DNA of 64,000 bases from Amycolatopsis sp. EV170708-02-1 (lineage in GTDB: Bacteria > Actinomycetota > Actinomycetes > Mycobacteriales > Pseudonocardiaceae): assembly GCF_022479115.1 (NCBI RefSeq), contig NZ_CP092497.1:4960001-5024000 (forward strand), given 5' to 3'. Each line of letters opens with the position of its first letter. Positions within the stretch are counted from its first letter, which is position 1. The notes beneath the pieces were generated by a model. It made no database searches, was not told the origin of the DNA, and worked only from the letters and a program-made list of their open reading frames with translations. A program made the translations under genes and the position numbers. Below, piece by piece: positions 1 through 9,155 of the stretch.

Positions 1-2550
1 GAACGCGGGCCTTCCGCCCTCCACCCAGACAGCCGTGGCGACACGGCGCAGCTGGGCGAGACCCGCCCTCGTGCCGGAGGACGCCGGGACGACCAGGTGC
101 GGCCGCGAGCCCAGCGTGTCCGACACGAACGTACCGAGCTGGCCGGCCCCCGCCTGCACGAAGACACGGGCGCCATCGGCGTAGAGCGCGTCGACCAGTT
201 CCCGGAACCGGACCTTGCGCACCAGATGGGCCAGGTACAGCTCGCGGACCTCCACCGGATCCGTGGGATACGGCCGGGCCGTGGTCGCCGACCAGACCGG
301 GATCCGCGGCGGCTTCAGGTCCAGTTCGGCCGCGAGCCGGGTGAACGGGCCGAGCCGGGACCGCATCAGCGGGGTGTGGAACCCGGACCGGAACGGCAGC
401 GTCCTGGCGACGACGCCGTGCTGGGTGCACAGTTTCGCCAGCCTGGCCGCGGCGGCCGGGTCACCGCAGACGATCGTCTGCCGCGGCGCGTTCTCGTGGG
501 AGATCATCAGCTCCGGTTCGGCGGCGAGCAGCGCCTCCGCCCGCTCCGCGGAACAGCCGAGCACGAGGAATTCGGCGTCCGGCAGCGTGAATCCCCGCGG
601 CCAGTACCGGTTCAGCATGTCCTCTGTGGACTGTCCGGGGTACATCCCCGCCGCCTGCATCGCGGTCCATTCGCCGACGCTGTGCCCGGCGAGCAGATCC
701 GGTTTGACGCCGAGCCGTCGCAGCGCGGTGTCGAGCAGCAACCCGACCTGGGACACACTCGACGCGCGCGCGAGCACGCTCGCCGTCGACCACTCGGGCC
801 GGTCCAGGCCGAAGTGCCGGGCGACGTCGGCGCAGCGCGGTTCCGCGTCCGCTTCCAGCCCCGGGTAGACGAACGCGGTCTTCGCCCCGGTCTGCTCCAG
901 CAGGGGCGCCGTCGTGCACCAGATGTCGTTGGGGCCGTGCCAGGAACCGCCCTCGGCCGCGATCTTCGCCAGCACCCTCCGCGCGACTTCGAGCCGCTTC
1001 CCGGTCGGCCCGACGATCCCGATCCGGCACGGACCGTGCCCACCGGACTCCGGATCCGGGCGATCAAGCAGGGCGCGCAGTTCTTCCGGTGTGGACGCCG
1101 CGAGCAGGAGGACCCGCTCGGGCTCTCCGGTCACCTTGGCCCGGCTCGGCCGCGACGGCGCGGGGTCCGCCTCCTCCAGCACCACGTGCGCGTTGACCCC
1201 GCCGAAACCGAAGGCGTTGACCGCCGCCCGGCGCGGGACGTCGCCCGACCGCCACCGCTCGGCGTCGGACAAGGCACGGAAACGGGTCTTGTCCAGCAGC
1301 GGACTCGGGTCGGCGCAGTTCAGGGTCGGCGGCAGGACGGCGTGGTGCAGCGCGAGCGCCGCCTTGATCAGACCGGCGGCGCCGGCGGTCGGCATGGTGT
1401 GCCCGATCATCGCCTTCACCGCGCCGATCGCCGCGCGGGGCCCGTCCGGCGGGCCGAACACCTCGGCGAGGGTGGCCAGTTCGGCGGCGTCCCCGGCCGG
1501 GGTCGCGGTCCCGTGCGCCTCCAGCAGGCCGAGCGCGCCGGGGGCGGTGGGGTCGAGGCCCGCCGACGCCCATGCGCGCCGCAGGGCCAGCGTCTGACCG
1601 GCGACGGCCGGGCTGAGGAGGCTCGCGCCCTTCCCGTCGCTCGACGTCCCGGAACCGCGCAGCACCGCGTAGACCCGGTCACCGTCGCGGCGCGCGTCGT
1701 AGAACCGTTTCAGCACCACGATCGCGGTGCCCTCACCGATCAGGAGACCGTCCGCGTCCCGCGAGAACGGGCTGATCCGCTGGCTCGGCGAGAGGGCGCC
1801 GAGCTGCGTGAACATCGACCAGAGCGTGTCGTCGTGGCAGTGATGCACGCCGCCGGCCAGCACGACGTCACAGCGACGGCGGGCGAGTTCGCCGATCGCC
1901 TGGTCGACGGCGAGCAGCGAGGACGCGCAGGCGGCGTCCACCGTGTACGCGGGGCCGCCGAAGTCCAGCCGGTTCGCGACCCGCGACGCGGCGAGGTTCG
2001 GCACCAGCCCGATCGCGGTGTCCGGCCGGAACTCGCCGAGCGGCTCCAGCAGAGCGTCCCGGAGCCGGTCGAGCATCTCGGGACGGGCCGACGGCAGGAG
2101 ATCCCGGACGGCGCCGGTGATCTGGCGGACCGACCGGACCCGCTGGTCGAACCGCTGGAGCCCGGGCGAGAGATAGCCGCCCCGGCCGAGGATCACGCCG
2201 ACGCGTTCGAGGTCGCCCAGCCGTCGCAGGCCACCGGCGTCGTCGACCGCCGCGGCGGCCACGGCCAGCGCGACCAGCTGGTCCGGTTCCATCCCGGCGA
2301 CGGTGCTGGGGGCGATCCCGAGCGCCGTCGCGTCGAAGTCCAGGCTGTCGGCGACGAACCCGCCGCGCCGCCCATAGGTGCGGTCCGGCGTGCGGCCGTC
2401 ACCGTCGTGGAAGCTCGGGTCCCAGCGGTGCGGCGGGATCTCGGTGATCGCGTCGGTACCCGAAACGATGTTCTGCCAATATTCGTCCACAGTGGACGAG
2501 CCGGGAAGGAAGACGCCCATCCCGACGATCGCGACCGGCTCCTGGTTCAC
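1..2550 (-). CDS. Pfa-like type I PKS subunit, KS-AT (3' end off the window)
   Basis: The frame opens at a GTG at 2550 and stays open for 850 codons to base 1, so the C-terminus is missing. The start shares a GTGA overlap with the stop of the upstream megasynthase gene, implying translational coupling and a stoichiometric complex. The N-terminus (VAIVGMGVFLPG) begins a ketosynthase with active-site Cys208 in DAACASS. The two KS histidines are visible in EAHGTATPAGD and in GHTMPTAGAAG. An acyltransferase follows, with Ser624 in GHSVGE and a GFHTPL motif like the AT of Pfa (PUFA) synthases. The usual AT GQGSQ oxyanion motif is replaced by FVYPGLEAEAEP, so transacylase activity is doubtful. Pfa partners often carry dehydratase domains further on, which would lie outside this window. 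It presumably extends or processes chains with the NPD-KS-AT-ACP-KR protein. The product is unknown. Confidence 0.88.
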   Translation of the reverse strand, partial: MNQEPVAIVGMGVFLPGSSTVDEYWQNIVSGTDAITEIPPHRWDPSFHDGDGRTPDRTYGRRGGFVADSLDFDATALGIAPSTVAGMEPDQLVALAVAAAAVDDAGGLRRLGDLERVGVILGRGGYLSPGLQRFDQRVRSVRQITGAVRDLLPSARPEMLDRLRDALLEPLGEFRPDTAIGLVPNLAASRVANRLDFGGPAYTVDAACASSLLAVDQAIGELARRRCDVVLAGGVHHCHDDTLWSMFTQLGALSPSQRISPFSRDADGLLIGEGTAIVVLKRFYDARRDGDRVYAVLRGSGTSSDGKGASLLSPAVAGQTLALRRAWASAGLDPTAPGALGLLEAHGTATPAGDAAELATLAEVFGPPDGPRAAIGAVKAMIGHTMPTAGAAGLIKAALALHHAVLPPTLNCADPSPLLDKTRFRALSDAERWRSGDVPRRAAVNAFGFGGVNAHVVLEEADPAPSRPSRAKVTGEPERVLLLAASTPEELRALLDRPDPESGGHGPCRIGIVGPTGKRLEVARRVLAKIAAEGGSWHGPNDIWCTTAPLLEQTGAKTAFVYPGLEADAEPRCADVARHFGLDRPEWSTASVLARASSVSQVGLLLDTALRRLGVKPDLLAGHSVGEWTAMQAAGMYPGQSTEDMLNRYWPRGFTLPDAEFLVLGCSAERAEALLAAEPELMISHENAPRQTIVCGDPAAAARLAKLCTQHGVVARTLPFRSGFHTPLMRSRLGPFTRLAAELDLKPPRIPVWSATTARPYPTDPVEVRELYLAHLVRKVRFRELVDALYADGARVFVQAGAGQLGTFVSDTLGSRPHLVVPASSGTRAGLAQLRRVATAVWVEGGRPAF

Positions 2551-5500
2551 CACAGCGACGCCGTGTACAGCACCGAGCGGACATCGGCCGGGCCGTAGGC
2601 CAGCTCGCGCAGGAGCGCGGCGGTGCCTTCGTCCGGGTCGATCAGCGCCACCTCGCGGCGCTCGTACTCACGCGCGAGCTCCGGCGACACCATGCCCGCG
2701 TGATCGTCCGAGGGCGCCCACGGTCCCCAGTGGACGGTCAGCGCCCGGCATCCGGTGCGTTCCGCCCACTGCTCACCGAGGGTTTCCAACGCGTCGTTCG
2801 CCGCCGCGTAGTCGGTCTGGCCCCGGTTCCCCAGCACCGCGGAGATGCTGCCGAAGAACGTCACGAACCCTGGCCGCACACCGAAATGCTCCAGCGCGTC
2901 GAGGAGCGCCCGCGCACCGTCCACTTTGGTCCCGTAGACCGTGCGGAACGACTGCTCGTCCTTGTCGGTCATCAGCTTGTCGTCGATCACCCCGGCCGCG
3001 TGGACGACGCCGTCGATGCGGCCGTAGCGGGTGTGCAGATCCTTGACCACCTGCCGGACCGCGGCGGCGTCGCGCACGTCGAGGGGCCGGTACGCCGCGG
3101 TGCCGCCCGCCGCGCCGATCTGATCGAGCGTCCGCGCGATCTCGCGCTGGGCCAGCACGGTGCGCACCCGGCGTTCGATGTCCGCCAGCGAACCGCCGCG
3201 GGCGGCCAGCGCCGAGCGCATACCCGGCGCGTCAGCGGGGAGGTCCTCGTCGCCGGGTTCGGCAGGCCACGGGGTGCGGCCCGCCAGCTCGATCCGGCAT
3301 CCGCTCGCCGCGAGCGCGACGGCCGCCCGTGCGGTGATCCCGCGGGCGCCGCCGATCAGCAGCAGCACGGAATCCGCGTCGAGGCCGAGCGCCTTGACCT
3401 CTCCCCCGCCGGGGCCCGCGCCCGCATACGCGACCGAGCCGAGGGAACCCGCGGAAGGCTCGAACGCCGCACGCCCCGCGGTGTCGTAGCGGACCGCGGC
3501 CGGTCCGTCCGCGATCGCCTCTTCCAGCACGATCCGCCCGAGGTCCACTGTGGACTCCAGCTCGACCAGCCTGGTCGGCTCGTTCCGTTCCCGTGCCGCG
3601 GCGCGGACGAGACCGCGTAATCCGGCGGTATGCCCGGCGCCCGTCCTCGCCACCACGACCACCGTGCCCGTGGCGCTCTTGAGCAGGCCGAACACCTGCG
3701 CCGCGACCGGCTCTTCGGCGTCCGACAACGGATTCAGCACGACGAGGACGTCGGCCTCCCGCTCGGCGGGCAGGGCGCCCGCGTCGGCGAACACCGCGCG
3801 GACCGATTCGGCCAGCTCCTCCTGTCCGGGCTCGAAGCTCACCGAGACCGTCTTACCGGTCACCTTGGCGAGATCGGGCGTGCCGAGCGGCGCGGACACG
3901 CGGTCGAGCAGGTACCGGCCGGGCGCGGTGCCTGCCGGGGCCTCGTCCTGGGTCGCCGCCACGGTGACCGGGGCGGCCGGCTCGAGCCATTTCCGCAGTC
4001 GTGCGGCCAGTGCGCTCGCCGTCCGGTCGCGGCTGAGCTGATCCTGGGCGTCGTCGTGCACCCGGCCGGAGAGGCCGAGTTTCGCGAGCAGCGAGCCCGC
4101 GATCTCGGTGCGTTTGATCGAGTCGATGGAGAGATCCGCTTCCAGATCGAGATCGGCGTCGATCATCTCGGCCGGATAGCCGGTGCGTTCGCTGATCGCG
4201 CCGATCACGGTGGCCAGGACATCCGTGACAGGGACCTCCGGGGCCTCCGCGACCGGTTCCGGCTCGGGCACGACGACCGGGGCCTCGACCGGCGGCAGCA
4301 AGGCGGGCACGACCGGCGCCCGCACCGGGGCGGGGGCGAGCGGCGCGGTGCCGAGATACCCCAGCATCACGTCCCGTTGCGCCGCCAGCAGTTCGCGGCT
4401 GGTGCGGAGGAATTCGACGACGGCCTGGTCACGACCGGGCGCGGGCTGGTTCATGGTCGTCCTCGGGATTCGTCGGGCGGGCACGAGCCCATGGGCGGGG
4501 ACCTCGCCGCCGAGCGCGCGGACGGTCTGGCCGTCCACGGTCCAGGCGGGCTTGGGGAGTGGGCCGACGCGGACACGGCCGCGGAAGAGCCGTTCGGTGC
4601 GCACGTCGACGCCGGTGAGCGCCACGCGCGCGAGCGCGGTGAGGAACCCGCGCAGCCCCGGTCCACCCGGGTCGCACGCGATCACGGTGTGCGGACGGTC
4701 GCCGAGGATCTCCTTGGCCAGTCGGGAAAGCACCTGCCCCGGACCCGCCTCGACGAACGTGCGCGCGCCCGCCGCGTACATGTCCTCGATCAGTTCGACG
4801 AAGCGCACCGGCGAGCCGATCTGCGCGGCGAGCCCGGCGCGCACCGCGCCCGCTTCGTACGGCCGCGCCGTGCGGTTCGACCACACCGGCGAACCCGGCT
4901 CGCCGATCTCGGCGTTGTCGAGGTCGACGGCGAACACGTCGCTCGCCCCGGCCACCAGGGGGCTGTGGAAGGCGCACGCGACCGGGATCCGTTTGGCGCC
5001 GATCCCCTGTGCCCGCAGTTCGCGGACCGCCTCCTCGATGGCGGCGGTCGGTCCGGAAAGGACGGTCTGGCCCGGCGCGTTGTGGTTGGCCAGTACGACG
5101 TCCGGATGGTCGAGGGCGGCGGCCAGTTCGTCGCGGGACGCCTTCACCGCGGCCATCGCGCCCGGGTCGGCGCCCGCGACCTCGGCGATGGAGCGGGCCC
5201 TGGCCCGGCTGAGCGCCACCAAGGTCGCGGTGTCGAACGCGCCCGCCACCGAAAGCGCGGTCAGCTCTCCGTAACTGTGCCCCGCCAGCAGATCCGGCCG
5301 GACGCCGAGGTCGGCGAGCAGGCGGCAGACGGCCGATTCGACGAGCCCGAGCGCGGGCTGCGCGACGCGGGTGTCCTTGAGCGCCTCGTCCTGCGCGGTG
5401 CGGGCGTCTTCGGTGAAGGCGCGCGGCGGGAACGTGGTCGCGGCGACGTCGGGAGCGAGCCCCAGGACGTCGGCCAGTTCGGGGAAGTGCACGAAGAGCT

Positions 5501-8500
5501 CGGCCAGCATCCCCGTCCGCTGGCTGCCCTGGCCGGGGAACAGGAACGCGACCTTGCCCGCCTCGATGTCGCCCGCCGTGAACCCGCCCTTGCCTTCGGC
5601 GGCCTCACGCAGTTCCGTGAGATCGCCCGCGACCACCGCGAGCCGCACGGGGCCGGATCCGCCTCCTTCGGCGGCGAGCGCGGCGATCTCCCGAAGCGGG
5701 CGTCCTTCGTTGGCCGCCAGCAGATCCCGCAGCGCGGCGCGAGCGGCATCCACGTCGGCGCCGCGGAGCAGGACCAGCTCGGCGTCCCAGTCACGGGGGC
5801 CGTGCCGCCGTCCCGGCGGGACACCCGGCGCGGCGAGTACGGCGTGGAAGTTGGTCCCACCGAACCCGAACGCGCTCACTCCGGCGAACTCGCGTCCGCG
5901 CGGAACCGGCGCCGGCCGGGCGCCGGTGGAGAAGGTGAAGGGACTGCTCTCGGCATCCCAAGCGGGGTTCGGCCTGCTCAGGTGCAGCGTGGGCGGCACG
6001 ACCTCGTGCCACAGCGCCAGCGCCGCCTTCATCAGGCCCGCCAGCCCCGCCGCGCATTTCGTGTGCCCGATCTGGCTCTTCACCGAACCCAGCGCACAGG
6101 TGCCCGGTTCGGCGCCCGCGGCGAGGAAGAACTCGGTGAGCGTGGTCAGTTCGGTGGCGTCGCCGACGACCGTGCCGGTGCCGTGCGCCTCCACCAGCGA
6201 GACGTCCGCCGGGGACACCCCGGCGTCGCGATAGGCCCGCGCGAGGGCTCGCCGCTGCCCCTCGGGACGCGGCGCGGTGAGGCCGAGCGCCTTGCCGTCG
6301 CTGGCGGCGCCGACACCCTTGACCACGGCGTAGACCCGGTCGCCGTCGCGTTCGGCGTCGGACCGCCGCTTGAGCACGAGACACGCGACGCCCTCGCCGA
6401 GCGCGATCCCGTCCGCCGACGCGTCGAACGGACGGCACCGGCCGGTCGGCGACAGGGCCCCCGCGGAGGTGAACATGAGGTAGTCGTTGACCCCGTTGTG
6501 CAGGTCGACGGCACCGCACAGGACCATCGAGCTGGTTCCCGACCGCAGTTCCTTCACCGCGAGGTCCAGCGCGGCCAGCGACGAACCGCACGCGGCGTCC
6601 ACGGTGTAGTTGGTGCCGCCGAGGTCGAGCCGGTTGGCGATCCGGCCGGAGATGACGTTGGCGAGCGTGCCGGGGAACGAATCCTCGGTCAGCTCCGGCA
6701 ACTGCGCGAGGAGTTCTTCCGGGACGTCTTCGAGGTAGCTGGGAAGCAGCGCGCGCAGGACACCGGCGTTCGCCAGGTCTCCCCCGGCTTCGGCGCCGAA
6801 GATGACGCTGGTGCGCTCACGGTCGAAACCGCCGTCACCGTAGCCCGCGTCTTCGAGGGCACGGCGCGCCGTCTGCAGGGACACCAGCTGGGCCGGGTCG
6901 ATACTGCCCATCGACCTGGGCGGGATGCCGTACGCGAGCGGGTCGAACTCCACCGGCGGCAGGAAACCGCCCCATTTGGACGTCGACTGGTCCGCGTAGA
7001 CGTCGGTGTCCCAGCGCGCGGCCGGCACCTCGGTGACGGCGTCCGTACCGTGCAGCACGTTGGACCAGAAGGCCGGGAGATCCGGCGCTCCGGGGAAAAC
7101 GCAGGCCATCCCGACGATCGCGATGTCACCGTCCACAACGGACTCTTCCTCGGGTGTGCGGGCGGCGAGCAGTTCCGCCGCGCCTTCGGTGACTTCCCGA
7201 TGCAGGGCGGCGATGTCGGTGCGGTCTTCGCGCAGGACGGTCACCTGTCCCGCCATGTACATCCCCTCGGCGAGCTGGCCGAGCGTGTCGACCTCGACGA
7301 GCGCGTCGCCTTCCCGCCGGATGCCCTTGCTCGCGATCCGCAGCCGCCCGGTGTTCAGCTCTTCCAGCCGCTGCCAGGCCTCCTGCGGTGGGACGCCGTC
7401 CGCGCGGAGCCCGGCCTTCAGCGCGGCGAACTCGTCGGTGTACGGGCTGGGCAGGCAGCGGGTGAGATGCCCGGGCGCGGTCTCCAGGGTGACCGTGGAT
7501 CCCGCGTCGAGCACCCGGTCCTGGAAGGTCCCGGTGATGGCGCCGTGGGTCACGGCTTCCTCGGTGAACAGGTACGCGGTGCCCATCAGGACACCGGCGC
7601 CGTCACTCAGGGGCTCGGCCATCGCCGACACCATGGCGGCGGAGCGGGCGTCGTGGATCCCGCCCGCGAACAGGACCTCGACGCTATCGGCGCCGTGTTC
7701 GCGCAGGACGTCCAGCTGCTGCTCCCACAGCACGAAACTCGACCGCGGGCCGATATGCCCGCCGCATTCGGCGCCCTCGAAGACGAACCGGCGGATCCCG
7801 GCGTCGAGGAATTGGCGCAGCAGGATCGGCGAGGGCACGTGGAGGAAGGTCGCGATGCCCTCGGCCTCCAGCGCTTTGGCCTGCGCGGGTTTGCCGCCCG
7901 CGATCAGCACGCAGCGCGGGCGCGCCGCCCGGATCGCCGCGAGCTGTTCGGCGCGCAGTGCCTCCGGGACGAAGCCGAGGATGCCCGCTCCCCAAGGCCG
8001 TTCACCGAGCGCTTCGGCGGTGCGGCCGAGCAGTTCGGCGGTCTTGGCGCCGTTCGCGGTGGCCACCGCGACGAACGGGAAGCCGTCGTGTTCGGCGACC
8101 GCGGCGGCGAAACCGGGCTGGTCGCTCACCCGCGTCATCGGTCCCTGCACGACCGGCAGCCGGGTCCCCAGCGTGCGGCACAGCCGTACGCCTTGGTCCG
8201 AGGGGATCGTCGACGGCGCCGCGAGCGACCGCACCACCGAACGGACAGCGCTTTCCGCGTCCTCGAAGCGCTTCGCGAACAACGCGCTGAGCCCGTCGTC
8301 CGCCCTGGCGAGTTCGTTCCGGGCCGCCGCGGGCACGTCGGCCTCCGGGAACAGGCCGAGCCCGTCGAGCACCACACCCGCAGCGCCGCCCGCGATCGCC
8401 GCCACCGCGGTGCGCGGCCCGATACCGCCGAACGCCCATACCGGGACGTCCTCGAACCGCTCCAGCAACCGCTGCAGCAGGACGAACGTGGTGAGATCGG

Positions 8501-8852
8501 AGCCGCCCGCTTCGGCTCCCTTCGCGACCAGACCGGAGGCGCCGGCGTCGAGCATCCGGACGGCCTGCTCGACACCGGTCACCTCGGCCAGCACGGGGAG
8601 GCCGGCCCTGCCCCGCCAGACCGCCCCCTCGGCCAGCAGCACGAGCCCCGCGCCGCTTTCCCGCACTTCTTCTTCCCGCACGTGCCCGCCCGCCGGGATC
8701 CGGACACCGAACGGGAAGTTTTGGTCCATTGTGGACCCGAGCTCCACGATCCCGAGGCCGCCGCCCCTGGTGACGGCGGCCGCCAGCCCCGGGTCCGGGC
8801 ATCCGAGCGGGTTGACGCCGAGTACCCGCGTGCGCGCCGTCGCATGACTCAC
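2547..8852 (-). CDS. Hybrid PfaD/PfaA-like megasynthase: NPD-NPD-KS-AT-ACP-KR
   Basis: 2101 residues. The start is a GTG at 8852 behind AGGAGG; the frame is open upstream to 8990 but without a ribosome site. Two nitronate-monooxygenase/PfaD-like flavin barrels lie at about 8-220 (GAEAGGSD) and 235-490 (GAECGGHIGP, typical of PfaD-type enoyl reductases). A ketosynthase follows at about 575-1000, with Cys755 in DAACGSS and histidines in EAHGTGT and GHTKCAAG. The AT is at about 1100-1400 (FLFPGQGSQ, Ser1193 in GHSYGE, AFHS suggesting malonyl). A single ACP has Ser1578 in DLSIDSIKR, the signature of Pfa-type carriers. The KR at about 1820-2080 has GGARGI and Tyr2015 in TDYAAAND. All steps except dehydration are therefore present in one chain. 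Fusion of PfaD-like barrels to the front, in tandem, is unlike the classical pfaABCD layout. The cytosolic product is probably a reduced polyketide or fatty-acid-like chain (inference). Confidence 0.93.
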   Translation of the reverse strand: MSHATARTRVLGVNPLGCPDPGLAAAVTRGGGLGIVELGSTMDQNFPFGVRIPAGGHVREEEVRESGAGLVLLAEGAVWRGRAGLPVLAEVTGVEQAVRMLDAGASGLVAKGAEAGGSDLTTFVLLQRLLERFEDVPVWAFGGIGPRTAVAAIAGGAAGVVLDGLGLFPEADVPAAARNELARADDGLSALFAKRFEDAESAVRSVVRSLAAPSTIPSDQGVRLCRTLGTRLPVVQGPMTRVSDQPGFAAAVAEHDGFPFVAVATANGAKTAELLGRTAEALGERPWGAGILGFVPEALRAEQLAAIRAARPRCVLIAGGKPAQAKALEAEGIATFLHVPSPILLRQFLDAGIRRFVFEGAECGGHIGPRSSFVLWEQQLDVLREHGADSVEVLFAGGIHDARSAAMVSAMAEPLSDGAGVLMGTAYLFTEEAVTHGAITGTFQDRVLDAGSTVTLETAPGHLTRCLPSPYTDEFAALKAGLRADGVPPQEAWQRLEELNTGRLRIASKGIRREGDALVEVDTLGQLAEGMYMAGQVTVLREDRTDIAALHREVTEGAAELLAARTPEEESVVDGDIAIVGMACVFPGAPDLPAFWSNVLHGTDAVTEVPAARWDTDVYADQSTSKWGGFLPPVEFDPLAYGIPPRSMGSIDPAQLVSLQTARRALEDAGYGDGGFDRERTSVIFGAEAGGDLANAGVLRALLPSYLEDVPEELLAQLPELTEDSFPGTLANVISGRIANRLDLGGTNYTVDAACGSSLAALDLAVKELRSGTSSMVLCGAVDLHNGVNDYLMFTSAGALSPTGRCRPFDASADGIALGEGVACLVLKRRSDAERDGDRVYAVVKGVGAASDGKALGLTAPRPEGQRRALARAYRDAGVSPADVSLVEAHGTGTVVGDATELTTLTEFFLAAGAEPGTCALGSVKSQIGHTKCAAGLAGLMKAALALWHEVVPPTLHLSRPNPAWDAESSPFTFSTGARPAPVPRGREFAGVSAFGFGGTNFHAVLAAPGVPPGRRHGPRDWDAELVLLRGADVDAARAALRDLLAANEGRPLREIAALAAEGGGSGPVRLAVVAGDLTELREAAEGKGGFTAGDIEAGKVAFLFPGQGSQRTGMLAELFVHFPELADVLGLAPDVAATTFPPRAFTEDARTAQDEALKDTRVAQPALGLVESAVCRLLADLGVRPDLLAGHSYGELTALSVAGAFDTATLVALSRARARSIAEVAGADPGAMAAVKASRDELAAALDHPDVVLANHNAPGQTVLSGPTAAIEEAVRELRAQGIGAKRIPVACAFHSPLVAGASDVFAVDLDNAEIGEPGSPVWSNRTARPYEAGAVRAGLAAQIGSPVRFVELIEDMYAAGARTFVEAGPGQVLSRLAKEILGDRPHTVIACDPGGPGLRGFLTALARVALTGVDVRTERLFRGRVRVGPLPKPAWTVDGQTVRALGGEVPAHGLVPARRIPRTTMNQPAPGRDQAVVEFLRTSRELLAAQRDVMLGYLGTAPLAPAPVRAPVVPALLPPVEAPVVVPEPEPVAEAPEVPVTDVLATVIGAISERTGYPAEMIDADLDLEADLSIDSIKRTEIAGSLLAKLGLSGRVHDDAQDQLSRDRTASALAARLRKWLEPAAPVTVAATQDEAPAGTAPGRYLLDRVSAPLGTPDLAKVTGKTVSVSFEPGQEELAESVRAVFADAGALPAEREADVLVVLNPLSDAEEPVAAQVFGLLKSATGTVVVVARTGAGHTAGLRGLVRAAARERNEPTRLVELESTVDLGRIVLEEAIADGPAAVRYDTAGRAAFEPSAGSLGSVAYAGAGPGGGEVKALGLDADSVLLLIGGARGITARAAVALAASGCRIELAGRTPWPAEPGDEDLPADAPGMRSALAARGGSLADIERRVRTVLAQREIARTLDQIGAAGGTAAYRPLDVRDAAAVRQVVKDLHTRYGRIDGVVHAAGVIDDKLMTDKDEQSFRTVYGTKVDGARALLDALEHFGVRPGFVTFFGSISAVLGNRGQTDYAAANDALETLGEQWAERTGCRALTVHWGPWAPSDDHAGMVSPELAREYERREVALIDPDEGTAALLRELAYGPADVRSVLYTASLW

Positions 8853-9155
8853 CGGCGGACCTCCTGTTCGGCTGGGGCTGGTCGAACCTCGCCGGGTTCG
8901 GCGATCTTTCAGCGGGATTCCCAAGAAATAACCTACTTGCCGCAGAGAGCGCAATACTCTCGTGCGAAAACTCGGAAAACAAGGGAACACATGCTAAAGT
9001 CCGGCGCCGGAAACAAATATGTCGACACGGTCAGAACAAGCCTCTGACCTGCACTTTTATCACCTTCGTCGGCGATTTGAACAAATCATTGCTCACTGGC
9101 ATGACAAAACAGAAGAATTGTCATCGAACGCAGAATCGATAACCATGGAGCGCAT
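8853..9155. promoter_or_regulatory. Divergent promoter region of the PKS and SDR genes, with two palindromes
   Basis: This 303-bp stretch is markedly more AT-rich than its surroundings and holds no gene. Reading toward the PKS there is a -10-like TAGGTT at about 8934-8929. Toward the SDR lie two perfect inverted repeats. GATTTG-AA-CAAATC is at 9074-9087. ATGACAA-N10-TTGTCAT is at 9101-9124. Both are plausible operators for a regulator not encoded beside them. GGAG at 9147-9150 serves the SDR start. Confidence 0.55.

Noticed and set aside
97..2598. 833-codon open frame on the + strand
   Set aside because: It is antisense to the KS-AT gene, has an Arg/Gly/Pro-heavy composition typical of shadow frames in GC-rich DNA, and shows no family motif.
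3630..9047. 1805-codon open frame on the + strand
   Set aside because: Antisense shadow of the megasynthase. Its low-complexity Arg/Gly/Glu composition and lack of motifs argue against coding.
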